64,000 nt of DNA from Sulfurospirillum diekertiae (GTDB taxonomy: Bacteria > Campylobacterota > Campylobacteria > Campylobacterales > Sulfurospirillaceae), in contig NZ_CP039734.2 of NCBI RefSeq assembly GCF_011769985.2, forward strand, positions 1,736,001 through 1,800,000, read 5' to 3'. Under the pieces are notes generated by a model. The model was given only the letters and a program-made list of their open reading frames with translations, had not been told where the DNA came from and ran no database searches. The translations under genes and the position numbers were made by a program. The stretch's first letter is position 1, and each line of letters opens with the position of its first letter. Positions 1-8,934 of this stretch are shown piece after piece.

Positions 1-753
1 AAGCTCGTATTTGGCGTCAATCCGTATCGCAATCCTGAAGAGCTTCGAGAACTGTACAGTGAACTGATCACGTACTTGGAGAAATCTTTAAACAAAGAGA
101 TTGTCTTTGTTATTTCTAAAGATTACGATCACCTGGTGAGTTTGATTGAGAATGGATCGGTCGATATCGCTTCTGTTTCTCCGAAACTTTTTGCTACATT
201 ACGCCACAATGTACCCAATACTCACTATTTGGCAACGCTTGAAATGATCAATGAAAATGGACAAAAAGAGAGTTCTTACCAAGGATTGATTGTTACAAGA
301 GCTGATAGTTCTATTGTAACACTCCATGATTTAAGAGGGAAAAGATTTGGCTTTACGGATGTAAGTTCAACTTCGGGGTATGTATACCCACGTTTTCTTA
401 TGAAGCAACAAGGTGTCGATCCACTGCATGATTTAAGCCAAACCTACATGCTTAAAAAACATACGAAAGTGCTACAAGCCCTTTTAGAAAAATCGATTGA
501 TGCGGGGGCGGTTGCAAGTGGCGCATATTATAATTTATCAACCGAAGAACAAAATAAAATTCGTATCTTGGCAACAACGGAAGAGATACCACTGGATGTC
601 ATGATTGCTTCTTCAAAGCTAAATCCAGCTTTTGTAGATCAAATCCAACAGCTCCTCATGCACTTTTCATCACACCAGACCAAAAATGATGCTATCGTTG
701 GATTTACTCAAAAACCGTTAACGTTATACGATCGGCTCAATACCCTAGAGTAA
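1..753 (+). CDS. PhnD-like ABC transporter substrate-binding protein (5' truncated)
   Basis: The reading frame is open from base 1, so the start lies outside the window and 250 C-terminal residues are present. The sequence resembles the periplasmic phosphate/phosphonate-binding PhnD family: a segment with DIASVSPKLFA near residue 54, then GKRFGFTDVSSTSG, the family's ligand-binding loop with its Ser/Thr-Ser-Gly core. Such proteins bring an oxyanion ligand to an ABC permease or act as the sensor part of a receptor. The ligand cannot be told from this fragment. It ends two bases before the convergent ywbE. No permease or ATPase is visible on this side. Confidence 0.75.
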   Translation, partial: KLVFGVNPYRNPEELRELYSELITYLEKSLNKEIVFVISKDYDHLVSLIENGSVDIASVSPKLFATLRHNVPNTHYLATLEMINENGQKESSYQGLIVTRADSSIVTLHDLRGKRFGFTDVSSTSGYVYPRFLMKQQGVDPLHDLSQTYMLKKHTKVLQALLEKSIDAGAVASGAYYNLSTEEQNKIRILATTEEIPLDVMIASSKLNPAFVDQIQQLLMHFSSHQTKNDAIVGFTQKPLTLYDRLNTLE

Positions 754-755
754 AT

Positions 756-953
756 TTAGAGAATAATTTCTTTCACACGCCCTACTTCGCCACTCTCCAA
801 GCGCACTTTAATGCCATGAGGATGGTTGGCAGAATTGGTCAGAATATCTTTGACCACACCCAATGTCAGCTTGCCACTGCGTTGATCTTCTTTTAAAACG
901 ATCTGCACTTTCACACCTTTTTGAATGTTACTGCGAATCTGTCCTGCACTCAT
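756..953 (-). CDS. YwbE family protein
   Basis: This 65-residue protein matches the YwbE (DUF2196) family over its full length; the segments VLKEDQRSGKLT and HPHGIKVRLESGEVGRV are its hallmark. It is small, soluble and basic, with no signal peptide, and its function is not established. It stands alone, convergent with the PhnD-like gene, and its upstream region carries two exact copies of the dispersed palindrome TTTACATGTAAA, the first only 9 bases before the ATG. Family assignment is secure, role unknown. Confidence 0.85.
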   Translation of the reverse strand: MSAGQIRSNIQKGVKVQIVLKEDQRSGKLTLGVVKDILTNSANHPHGIKVRLESGEVGRVKEIIL

Positions 954-961
954 AAGTCTCC

Positions 962-1015
962 TTTACATGTAAAAGAGTATTGTACCCTATTGCGCATTTT
1001 TTCTTTACATGTAAA
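962..1015. repeat. Two copies of the palindrome around the ywbE promoter
   Basis: Exact TTTACATGTAAA at 962-973 and 1004-1015, the second starting two bases beyond the recQ stop on the minus strand. They could pair into a terminator loop for recQ but lie at the head of ywbE. Confidence 0.6.
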
Positions 1016-1017
1016 GC

Positions 1018-2805
1018 CTATGAGAGCTTTTCGCACAACTCCAAAAAGGCTTCACCATAGCGCTCAAACTTCACTTCACCGACCCCACTGACCTCCAGCA
1101 TCGCTTCTTTATCCAGTGGGAGTTTTTCCGCCATCTCTTTAAGGGTTTTATCGCTAAAAACGACATACGGAGGAATGCCATTCTCTTTGGCAATTTCAGA
1201 TCGCAACGCGCGTAACTTCTCAAAAATTGAGAGCTCAAATGTACCCAACACAACCTTTTTGGCTTTTTTGACCTTTTGACGCTCTTCCAAACGCTTCGCA
1301 TGAATGCTGACGCTTAAACGCTCTTTGATGATTTGCGCGCCATATTCACTGAGACTCACCACACGGTATTCGCCCACATTGAGCGCTCCTAGCTCTAGCA
1401 ACCTATCGCCGATGCTGAGCCACTGCGCTTTGGTTTTATCGTTTCCGATGCCAAAAACAGAAAGGCTTTGATGTCCGTTTTGCTCGATCTTTTCGCTGTT
1501 TGCACCCATTAAGACATCGACCACGTATTGCAGTCCAAAACGCTGTCCTGTGCGGTAGACACTCGATAGCAATTTTAACGCCTCATACGAGATATCCACG
1601 CTCTGCTTTTCACCATCGATACAGTTGTCGCAACGTGTTTTACATGTAAGAATCGTATCGTCAAAATAACTCGCAATTTGCTGATGCCTGCATACCTGCG
1701 ACGAGGCAAATTTTGCCATCGCTTCGAGCTTTTCATACGCCACTGTTTGATACTCAGAAGCGGGCTGTTCACCAATGCGACGCTTGCGCTCCACGATGTC
1801 TGAGTTGGAAAAAAGCAGTAACGTCGAAGACGGCAAGCCATCACGCCCTGCACGCCCGATCTCTTGGTAATAATTCTCGATGGTTTTAGGCAGTGACATA
1901 TGCACCACAAAACGAATGTTACTCTTATCGATGCCCATACCAAAGGCGATGGTTGCGACAACGACTTGAATCTCATCGTTTAAGAAAGCGCGAAACGTCT
2001 CATTTTTCTCTTCGGTCGGAAGTCCCGCATGATACGCACGTGCAAGGATATTGCGTGTGCTTAAAAACTGCGCCAAGCTTTCCGTCTCTTTGCGACTCAG
2101 CGTGTAAATGATGCCGCTTTCGTTTTCAAACGCACTCAAAAAAGAGAGAAGTTGCTCGCGCCCATTGGAGTTGCGATAGTCCGCTTTGATCGTGAGATTA
2201 TCACGTTCCACTTTGGCACGAATGATTAACGGGTTTGAGAGACTGAGCTGATGCAAAATATCGTGTTCGACGATCTTCGTCGCCGTTGCCGTAAACGCGG
2301 CAATGGGTGTTTGTGGAAAATAGAGTTTAAGACGAAAGAGTTGTCGGTAATCTTCCCTAAACTCATGCCCCCACTCGCTCACACAATGTGCTTCATCAAT
2401 GACAAAAAAATTGATCGGAAGGGTTTGCAAAAAGTGTAAAAACGACTCGCCTTTTAAGCGTTCAGGTGCAACGTATAACAGTTTAATCTCACCTTTTTGG
2501 CACGCTTGCATCGTCTCTTGGATCTCTTGAGGTGATTGCATTGAAGAGATCATCGAAGCTTTGATACCAAAGGTGGAAAGTGCGGTAATTTGGTCGTGCA
2601 TCAAGGCTAATAGTGGTGAAATGACTACGCTAAGTCCTTCCATCACCAAAGAGGGAAGCTGATAACAGAGTGACTTCCCTGCTCCTGTGGGCAAGATCAT
2701 CATAATGTCTTTGTGCGCTAAAATAGCATTAACAGCCTCTTCTTGATACGCTCTAAAACGGTGGTGTCCAAAGACACTTTGAAGAATACGGTATGGCTCA
2801 GTCAC
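1018..2805 (-). CDS. recQ: ATP-dependent DNA helicase RecQ
   Basis: This 595-residue 3'-5' superfamily 2 helicase acts in recombination and fork repair. Visible parts in order: Walker A PTGAGKS at residues 39-45, DEAH box at 137-140, motif VI QEIGRAGRDG, the RecQ zinc-binding cysteines around 371-394 (CRHQQ, then CKTRCDNC), a winged-helix region, and a C-terminal HRDC domain with LRALRSEIAKENG. Length is normal for the family. The start is GTG at 2803-2805, directly after the thioesterase stop, so the two genes are probably translated from one message. A near copy of the dispersed palindrome (1639-1650) encodes LTCK next to the zinc site. Confidence 0.95.
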   Translation of the reverse strand: MTEPYRILQSVFGHHRFRAYQEEAVNAILAHKDIMMILPTGAGKSLCYQLPSLVMEGLSVVISPLLALMHDQITALSTFGIKASMISSMQSPQEIQETMQACQKGEIKLLYVAPERLKGESFLHFLQTLPINFFVIDEAHCVSEWGHEFREDYRQLFRLKLYFPQTPIAAFTATATKIVEHDILHQLSLSNPLIIRAKVERDNLTIKADYRNSNGREQLLSFLSAFENESGIIYTLSRKETESLAQFLSTRNILARAYHAGLPTEEKNETFRAFLNDEIQVVVATIAFGMGIDKSNIRFVVHMSLPKTIENYYQEIGRAGRDGLPSSTLLLFSNSDIVERKRRIGEQPASEYQTVAYEKLEAMAKFASSQVCRHQQIASYFDDTILTCKTRCDNCIDGEKQSVDISYEALKLLSSVYRTGQRFGLQYVVDVLMGANSEKIEQNGHQSLSVFGIGNDKTKAQWLSIGDRLLELGALNVGEYRVVSLSEYGAQIIKERLSVSIHAKRLEERQKVKKAKKVVLGTFELSIFEKLRALRSEIAKENGIPPYVVFSDKTLKEMAEKLPLDKEAMLEVSGVGEVKFERYGEAFLELCEKLS

Positions 2806-3309
2806 TTAAAGGTCTATCTCGTCTCTATCTTTTCCATCGCTTGCAAACCACTCATCTTCGATAAAATCGTTTTCAACGATCTGTGTCACATCGCGTTTCA
2901 TATAGCGTCCTGAGGCGGTGACAGCGACTTCACCACTTGGAAGTATCAGCTCTCCTGTGCCTTCAAAAATGCGCCCTTTATCGCTAGTCATACGCCCAAC
3001 AACTTTGAGTTCAACATCAAGCGGCACAGGCTTTTTATATTTTAAGTTCAGCTCTATCGTCACGCCAAAGCTCTTTTGTCCGTAATGCGCCATAATCGCT
3101 CGACCAATCGTCTCATCCAAAATCGTCGCTGAGATGCCACCGTGCAAAATACCCGGATAACTTTGAAGGTAGGTATGCGGCGTAAAATACGCCACAATCT
3201 CTTTGTTTTCCAGCTCGTAAAACTTCGTTTTCAGACCAAAAGGGTTTTCAATGCCACACACTAAACAGTTTTTGGAGATATGCTGTTTCCCCGTTACTTT
3301 AAATTTCAC
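2806..3309 (-). CDS. PaaI-family thioesterase (hotdog fold)
   Basis: This 167-residue protein has the hotdog thioesterase signature: CLVCG and NPFGL near the N-terminus, HGG at residues 56-58 and the acidic LDE at 64-66, which is the usual catalytic region for acyl-CoA hydrolysis. No signal peptide is seen. Its start overlaps the stop of the upstream hypothetical gene by four bases (ATGA), and its stop abuts the recQ start, indicating one transcription unit. The substrate is unknown. The long acidic tail (EDEWFASDGKDRDEIDL) is not part of the fold. Confidence 0.8.
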   Translation of the reverse strand: MKFKVTGKQHISKNCLVCGIENPFGLKTKFYELENKEIVAYFTPHTYLQSYPGILHGGISATILDETIGRAIMAHYGQKSFGVTIELNLKYKKPVPLDVELKVVGRMTSDKGRIFEGTGELILPSGEVAVTASGRYMKRDVTQIVENDFIEDEWFASDGKDRDEIDL

Positions 3310-3782
3310 GCCTCTACTCCATGCACCTTTTCAAGCTCTTTACGCATTCTAGAGTAGAGTTTAAGATCGACGATTTTATAGCTTTTCAAAAGGGCATCCA
3401 AAAGAGACGCTTCAAGCTCGTTATGATCTTCTTTATTTGCAGGAACAATCTTATCTTTCACCGTACAGTTGTTGCAAAAATCATAGACATATTTCAAATC
3501 AACTTGATAATCCAAACGGTGTGTCAGCTCATTTTTAAGTTTGCGTGTCTCGTTCATAATGACAAACTCTTGCTCATTAATCACTTTTAACGCCCTCAAC
3601 TCTTCGAGCAGTTTAAACTGTGTCATACTACGAGACGTTCCAGGAATAAGCACTTCTGCCATAAATTCATAGTACGCTTCGACTGCTAAGACCATCACAT
3701 AAAGGTTCTTCCCGATAGGATTTTCCTCTTTCTCAATAAAATCTTTAAAATAGTGCAATTTTTGCATCTCAACCATCATCAT
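3306..3782 (-). CDS. Hypothetical helical protein, 158 aa
   Basis: The protein is not recognised. It is predicted to be soluble and mostly helical, with no signal peptide or membrane segment. A stretch reading ETRKLKNELTHRLDY near residue 85 loosely recalls the N-x-x-x-H core of HEPN domains, but the usual preceding arginine is a lysine, so this is only a hint. The gene heads a tight unit with the thioesterase (four-base overlap) and recQ. The coding start could be any of the first three methionines (MMM), the exact one being undecided. Confidence 0.6.
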   Translation of the reverse strand: MMMVEMQKLHYFKDFIEKEENPIGKNLYVMVLAVEAYYEFMAEVLIPGTSRSMTQFKLLEELRALKVINEQEFVIMNETRKLKNELTHRLDYQVDLKYVYDFCNNCTVKDKIVPANKEDHNELEASLLDALLKSYKIVDLKLYSRMRKELEKVHGVEA

Positions 3783-3837
3783 TTTTACCTTTTACTCCCA
3801 TTTATATAGTTCATTCTGAACTCTTAACACGCCTTTA

Positions 3838-3885
3838 GAGCAAAGCTCCAAAAGCTACGCTAACGCTGAGTATGCTTGCGCAGAG
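3838..3885 (-). repeat. REP-like intergenic repeat, copy 1
   Basis: Read on the minus strand this matches the later copies through GGCAAGC-like, CTCAGCG, TTAGCGTAG and GAGCTTTGC blocks. It lies between the DEAD-box helicase stop and the hypothetical gene start. It is the least complete copy on its left arm. Confidence 0.55.
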
Positions 3886-3906
3886 TGCCCACGCACCGTT
3901 GGTGCT

Positions 3907-5217
3907 TTATTTCACCTTACAATTTTTAGCGCCAATACCGCATGTTTTAGCCGCTTTTTTGGCTTTAACGGCTTTGATTTCCTCGCGTTTTTTACGAAGC
4001 CCCATCGGCTTTTTATTGGCTTTTTCACGATCAATCTTCGCTTGAATCGTATGCTTTTTCGCCTCTTTTTCAACCCAAACTTGGGTCTCAAAACCAGGGT
4101 AAAACTCTGTTTTAAGCGTGTATTTTAAGATTTTCTCAATCTCTTTTAACTTTAACTTTTCTTCTTGAGAAACAAACGAAATCGCTCGTCCCTCTTTACC
4201 CGCACGCCCCGTTCGGCCCGCACGGTGCAGATAATCTTCGGCGTCTCCTGGGAGTTCGTAGTTAATGACATGCGGCAGATCTTCGATGTCAAGACCGCGT
4301 GAAGCGATGTCCGTAGCCACTAAAACGCGAATGGAATTTTCTTTAAATGCCGCAACGGCTTTGGTGCGTTGTGCGTGGGCTTTATCGCCATGTAAAACGA
4401 GTGTTTTTAAGCCACTTTTACTAAGATAATCACCCACCTCATCGGCACTCTGTTTCGTTTTGGTAAAGACCAACACTTGATGCCAGTTTTCCGTACCGAT
4501 CATGAAAGAGAGCATCTCGCATTTGCGTTCTTTGTCCACCACGTAGATGGTCTGCTGTACGTTTTTGGCAAATTCGCCTTGATTGTTGATTGCCACCGTG
4601 ACAGGTTTTTTCAAGCTCACTTCAGAAAGACGTTTAACCGATTTGGAAAGTCCGACGGAGAAAAGAAGCGTTTGACGTTTTTTAGGAAGCAACGAGAGCA
4701 ATAACTCGACCTCATCCCAAAATCCCATATCAAGGATTCTATCGGCTTCATCAAAAACGAGCATTTCTACACGAGAAAGGTCAACATTGTCCAGTTTGAT
4801 ATGCTCAAGAAGCCTTCCAGGCGTGGCGATAAGAACATCAATGCCCTTTTCTAACCTCTTCACTTGCGGTGTAAACTTCACACCGCCGTAAATCGCCCCG
4901 ATGTTTAACTCAAGGTTTTTGCCATACTCTTGCACATTCATATTAACTTGCGATGCCAACTCACGAGTCGGCACTAAAATAAGCGCACGCACTACTTTTT
5001 TCGTAGTTGATTTTTGTGTTTTTTTGCTCAGAATTTGTAAGAGTGGAAGTGCATACGCAGCCGTCTTTCCCGTGCCCGTTTGTGCCGTTGCCATAACATC
5101 TTTACCCTCTAATACCAAAGGGATGACCTTTGTCTGCACAGGCGTTGGTTTTGTGTACCCAAGTTCAGTTACTGCTTCTTGTAGTGGCGCAATCAAGCCT
5201 AGCTTTTCAAATAACAT
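3907..5217 (-). CDS. DEAD-box ATP-dependent RNA helicase (RhlE-like)
   Basis: This 436-residue RNA helicase has the Q motif near residue 24, Walker A AQTGTGKT at 45-52, DEAD at 156-159, and motif VI HRAGRTGRAG, followed by a lysine-rich basic tail that probably binds RNA. The family remodels structured RNA in ribosome assembly and mRNA decay. Motif III, normally SAT, reads SVG at 187-189 (FSVGLS). That motif couples ATP hydrolysis to strand separation, so this is odd. The surrounding frame is intact and similar to the family. AAGGAT precedes the ATG as ribosome binding site. Confidence 0.9.
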   Translation of the reverse strand: MLFEKLGLIAPLQEAVTELGYTKPTPVQTKVIPLVLEGKDVMATAQTGTGKTAAYALPLLQILSKKTQKSTTKKVVRALILVPTRELASQVNMNVQEYGKNLELNIGAIYGGVKFTPQVKRLEKGIDVLIATPGRLLEHIKLDNVDLSRVEMLVFDEADRILDMGFWDEVELLLSLLPKKRQTLLFSVGLSKSVKRLSEVSLKKPVTVAINNQGEFAKNVQQTIYVVDKERKCEMLSFMIGTENWHQVLVFTKTKQSADEVGDYLSKSGLKTLVLHGDKAHAQRTKAVAAFKENSIRVLVATDIASRGLDIEDLPHVINYELPGDAEDYLHRAGRTGRAGKEGRAISFVSQEEKLKLKEIEKILKYTLKTEFYPGFETQVWVEKEAKKHTIQAKIDREKANKKPMGLRKKREEIKAVKAKKAAKTCGIGAKNCKVK

Positions 5218-5454
5218 CTCTATCCTTTATGTATCTTAATGACACGATTGTATCTAAGTTTTATTTAAAGAATCGAACTGTCCTTGTTTAAGGCATCTGA
5301 ATGCTAAAGCTATTCCAAACCTTTACATATAAAGAGTTTTTTCTTTAAAAGGTGTATTCTTTGCTAGATAAAAGTTAAAAATTTAACTCTAGCCCCTTAG
5401 AATCACTTTGCAAAAAGGTTAGAAAAACAAGGTTACATGAAAGAAAAGCAATAT

Positions 5455-5490
5455 GGTATAAAAGTTTCCCATGAGAAACTTTTATATACC
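5455..5490 (-). terminator. Terminator-like hairpin at the end of the HTH/ATPase gene
   Basis: The arms GGTATAAAAGTTTC and GAAACTTTTATATACC pair with a two-base bulge around a CCATGA loop. On the minus strand the hairpin overlaps the stop codon at 5482. The rest of the 265-base gap to the helicase holds no gene that I can support. Confidence 0.55.
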
Positions 5491-6525
5491 CAATGCTCTG
5501 TTTACCATTGATTCAACTTCTTCATTCATATTGACTGGTAAAAGAATTGTCTCTTTATTTTGATGCGCATATACTCTAAAAATCTCATCAGCAAACGCTT
5601 GCCCTATACTCTCTACTCCTTTAAAGTCAAAGACAACATACTGAAACTTATCGATACGAACCAATAATCTTTTGGCTTGTGAGCGAGATACAAGCTTTTC
5701 ATTTCCATATTGTGCAAGCTTTACTGGAATAATTGTTTTGTTAAACTGAGATGTCCCTACTTGCAACGTGTCTTCTGTAAATTGATCAAACACATCTTTA
5801 ATACGCCTTTGTGAGTGGATAGAAATTTTTAGAATAATCATCGTTCCTGCTTCTTCCATTTTGACAGGTGAATCAAACAAAAAATCAAATTCATGGTTGT
5901 TGTCGTGCGAAAAATTTAGACCTTTTGAGACAATATCGAATTTATCGAACATGCGAGAAGTAAAAAAAATACCTTCACCAGTATGCCTTTCTGGGTCTGT
6001 AGTTAATTTACCTTTTGATAGTTCCATAATGGCATGTCTTTCATCTTCAAGATGACATAATCGTTGAATGCGCCTAAATATACCCTCACCATTATCAATA
6101 ATATATATCATTATGTCTTCTCGAGTTCTGCTAACATCGATGTATAAGATATTACCTTCTGAATGATCAATGGCATTATTAACCATTTCCGTGAAGCCAT
6201 ATTGGCATATGTCTATGACATTTTCACTGACTCCTTCAAAGATAAAAGAGAAATAGTTTCGCCACAGAATATCTTCTGAAAGCTCTTTACTGATAGTAAA
6301 AGAGCGTCTGTACTCTCTCACTGGTCCCAAGAAGTAACGCTTACCTTTCCCTTTGCCTTCTGTGGCAATCTTACCTTCATTTTCTAAGACTTTAATATGT
6401 CTAAAAACAGCTTGTGGCGTAATAGAAAAAATAGTAGAGATATGGTTTGAAATATCATTGGGATGATGTACAACATCTCTTAAAATTTGTGTACGGATTT
6501 GCTGACCTTTTTCTTTGTGTGTCAT
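5482..6525 (-). CDS. HTH / HATPase / STAS-like (DUF4325) protein
   Basis: The 347-residue protein has three parts. Residues 1-70 form a winged helix (ITPQAVFRHIKVLENEGKI). Residues 100-250 are a GHKL ATPase with N-box EMVNNAIDHSEGN and G-box DNGEGIF at 144-150, followed by GEGIFFTSRMFD. Residues 262-340 look like the STAS-like DUF4325 domain (YVVFDFKGVESIGQAFADE). There is no histidine phosphorylation box, so it is more like an anti-sigma-type kinase or ATP-dependent switch joined to a DNA-binding head than a classical sensor kinase. It is a single gene with its own terminator. The biological role is unknown. Confidence 0.7.
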   Translation of the reverse strand: MTHKEKGQQIRTQILRDVVHHPNDISNHISTIFSITPQAVFRHIKVLENEGKIATEGKGKGKRYFLGPVREYRRSFTISKELSEDILWRNYFSFIFEGVSENVIDICQYGFTEMVNNAIDHSEGNILYIDVSRTREDIMIYIIDNGEGIFRRIQRLCHLEDERHAIMELSKGKLTTDPERHTGEGIFFTSRMFDKFDIVSKGLNFSHDNNHEFDFLFDSPVKMEEAGTMIILKISIHSQRRIKDVFDQFTEDTLQVGTSQFNKTIIPVKLAQYGNEKLVSRSQAKRLLVRIDKFQYVVFDFKGVESIGQAFADEIFRVYAHQNKETILLPVNMNEEVESMVNRALGI

Positions 6526-6658
6526 TTTTATCCTTTAAGAAAGCTATTTACTTAAAGTATATATGGTATTTACTTAAAGGACGATGAGAAAAAGTCTGAA
6601 AATAAGAATAAGGACTAAGCTTTTAACTTTCATTCATCAACTCCATCAAGAAATAACA

Positions 6659-7882
6659 TTAAAATTTCGCACAAAGCAGTGAAAAACTATTCCACCCCTC
6701 TTTACATGTAAGCTCAAATCCAAACCCGTGTTTTTGTACGATTTTTTGAACGATGCCAAGCCCTAAGCCAAACCCTTCAACACCTCTTGCCGCATCCCCT
6801 TGCGCAAATGGTTCACAGTAGTAATCCAATGTGTGTTCCAACGCCTCGCCTTTGCTTTTAACGCTGATCGTGTGCTCTTTGACTTCGATGATGATGGGCT
6901 TTTGCGTGGTGTATTTGAGAGCATTGTCGATGAGATTTTTCAGAGCGATGGAGAGGTAAGTCAGATCGCCCTTGATCTCAAAACTCTCTTCGATGCACAG
7001 TTCCACCACACTTTCATCTTCAATGAGGGCGCGGGAAAGTGCTTCTGAGATCAGTGTTTCCGCATCAAAAGTGCTTAGGTTTAGTTGCTCCATATTGGCA
7101 TTGAGCCGTTCGATCTCTAAAAGCTCTTGGGTCAGCTCATCGATCTGCGAAATCGCCTTTTTGAGGCTTTTCTGATACTTTCCCTCGCCTAACATTTCTA
7201 AAGCAAGTTTGGATTTGGCAAGCGGGGTGCGAAGCTCATGCCCGATGTCACGAAGCAGACGTTGGCGTGAGAGAATCAGCGCTTCGATGTTCGACGCCAT
7301 CGCATTAAAGGTATCGCAGAGCTTGCCCAGCTCATTAGAGCCAAGGCGTTTCATTCTTACATGTAAAGCACCTTCGCCAAATTTTTGAAGCGTTAACGCA
7401 ATCTGTTTGAGGGGAAAAATAAGCTTTATAATCATCAAAAACGTGATGACAAGCACGAAAATATCGGCAAAAATGAGGTAACTCACGGTATCAAAATGAT
7501 AAAAACCCTCTATTTGGGTCTTATCACGTATTAGTAGGCTATCGTCTAAATAACTCATTAATAAAAAGTATCTGCCTTTTGTGTCCTTCAAAACTTTCAC
7601 TTCACCAAAAGAACTACTTTTTTCATAAATACTTTTGGAATGCTCTAGCACATTTTGAGGCTCTGAAATCACTTCAAAATTAAAGGCTATAAGCCTTTTG
7701 TTAAGGGCAGCTTGATCATTATTGGCAAGGTCACGAAAGAGGTCTGTGGAAGCTTGAAAATACTTCTCTTTTAAGAGCATCTCTATTTTAGTTTGGGTAA
7801 GTTCGTTCGTTTCGCGTGAGACAAAAAGCATCAACGAAAGACTGACTAAAAAAAGTAAAAAGAGTTTGGTAAAAATGGACAT
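6659..7882 (-). CDS. Sensor histidine kinase of the SHP/cytochrome cluster
   Basis: The 407-residue membrane kinase has a membrane segment at residues 2-22, a periplasmic sensor of about 110 residues, a second membrane segment near 135-157, a HAMP region, H-box DIGHELRTPL with phospho-His 215, N-box NLIDNALKYT and G-box GFGLGLGIV. I chose ATG 7882, one base after the regulator stop; a longer frame to 7948 would run into the regulator gene. It resembles CpxA/ArsS-type kinases. It is the last gene of a unit that starts with cytochromes and a Spy-like protein, so it probably senses an envelope or redox signal there. Confidence 0.9.
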   Translation of the reverse strand: MSIFTKLFLLFLVSLSLMLFVSRETNELTQTKIEMLLKEKYFQASTDLFRDLANNDQAALNKRLIAFNFEVISEPQNVLEHSKSIYEKSSSFGEVKVLKDTKGRYFLLMSYLDDSLLIRDKTQIEGFYHFDTVSYLIFADIFVLVITFLMIIKLIFPLKQIALTLQKFGEGALHVRMKRLGSNELGKLCDTFNAMASNIEALILSRQRLLRDIGHELRTPLAKSKLALEMLGEGKYQKSLKKAISQIDELTQELLEIERLNANMEQLNLSTFDAETLISEALSRALIEDESVVELCIEESFEIKGDLTYLSIALKNLIDNALKYTTQKPIIIEVKEHTISVKSKGEALEHTLDYYCEPFAQGDAARGVEGFGLGLGIVQKIVQKHGFGFELTCKEGWNSFSLLCAKF

Positions 7883-7883
7883 C

Positions 7884-8552
7884 TTAACCGACCATTTTGT
7901 AGCCGATGCCCCAAACGGACTTGATGTATTTGGGATTTTTAGAATCATCGCCTATTTTAGCTCGAAGGTTGCTGATGTGCATATCCACCGTGCGATCTTT
8001 GGAGTTATACCCAATGCCGTTAATCGCGTTAAAAATCACCTCACGTGAAAAGACTTTGCCTTGATTGGAAAGTAAGAGCAACAAAATGTCAAACTCGATT
8101 TTGGTGAGGTCTAAGAGATAACCGTCCAACGTGATCTCCATCTTCGCTTCATCGATTTCAAACTCCCCTACTCTTTTTTTAGAGAGAGTATTTCTGCGCA
8201 AATGTGAGTTGATCTTAAGCACCAATTCGCGTGGCTCATACGGCTTTGCGAGGTAATCATCCGCACCCACGCCATAGCCTAAGATTTTATCACTGAGTTC
8301 ATTGCGCGCTGAGGAGATAATAATATGCGCATCACTCATCGAGCGAATGGCTTTACACACATCAAACCCATCCATTTGTGGAAGCATCAGATCAAGCACG
8401 ATCACTTTGTACTGCGGGTTTGCTTTGAGATGTTCCAGTGCCTCTTTAGGTTTGTCAAAAGCCTGCACGTCAAAGTCATAATTTTGTAAATAATCCGCAA
8501 TCAGTGATTGCATCTCCAAATCATCTTCGATAAGTAAAATTTTCTCGCTCAT
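7884..8552 (-). CDS. OmpR-family response regulator
   Basis: This 222-residue regulator has a receiver domain with the acidic pair near residues 10-11 and phospho-accepting Asp54 (IVLDLMLP), then an OmpR-type winged helix ending VWGIGYKMVG. The ATG at 8552 overlaps the stop of the Spy-like gene (ATGA), preferred over an upstream start within that gene. It is the partner of the following kinase. Likely targets are the cytochrome genes upstream in the same unit, which is inference from position. Confidence 0.92.
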   Translation of the reverse strand: MSEKILLIEDDLEMQSLIADYLQNYDFDVQAFDKPKEALEHLKANPQYKVIVLDLMLPQMDGFDVCKAIRSMSDAHIIISSARNELSDKILGYGVGADDYLAKPYEPRELVLKINSHLRRNTLSKKRVGEFEIDEAKMEITLDGYLLDLTKIEFDILLLLLSNQGKVFSREVIFNAINGIGYNSKDRTVDMHISNLRAKIGDDSKNPKYIKSVWGIGYKMVG

Positions 8553-8926
8553 TCCACTTCCCACTCTTCAAGATTCTGCGCAAATTTTTGGCGCTGTTCG
8601 GGTGTCAAAATAGCGTGCATTTGCACTAAAAAATGCGTTTCAATCATGGTGGCTTTTTGGTTAATCGCTTGGTTCAGCTTCTGTAAATCGTCTTCATTCA
8701 CGCTCTCTTGCAAAAGTGCATTCTCTTTTTGATCTTTCATCTTCTCTTTAAACTCACGAAACCCCTTCAAATCCACACGGTACTGTTTCAAAATGCCTTT
8801 AATACGCTCTTTTTGATCGTGTGATAATTCCAAATAGGAGAGGTCTTTGCTGAGTTGATGCTCTTTTTTGCCATCATGGTCAGCATAGAGTGAAAGGGTG
8901 AGAAGGAAGATCAAAAGTAATTTCAT
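8549..8926 (-). CDS. Spy/CpxP-like periplasmic protein (LTXXQ motif)
   Basis: The protein has 125 residues with a signal peptide (about residues 1-15, cleaved before DHD). The mature part is helical and charged, with LELSHDQ near the front and LTPEQRQKF near residue 107, the LTXXQ motif of the Spy/CpxP fold. These proteins act as small periplasmic chaperones or as adaptors that hold a CpxA-type kinase in check. Its overlap with a CpxA-like two-component system supports such a sensing role. Confidence 0.8.
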   Translation of the reverse strand: MKLLLIFLLTLSLYADHDGKKEHQLSKDLSYLELSHDQKERIKGILKQYRVDLKGFREFKEKMKDQKENALLQESVNEDDLQKLNQAINQKATMIETHFLVQMHAILTPEQRQKFAQNLEEWEVE

Positions 8927-8934
8927 CCCTTTTC

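Noticed and set aside
5318..5331. TTTACATATAAAG as another palindrome copy
   Set aside because: It has a mismatch in the central ACATGT core, which all counted copies keep.
7883..7948. Longer N-terminus for the first histidine kinase
   Set aside because: It would overlap the response regulator and adds residues without membrane or signal character.
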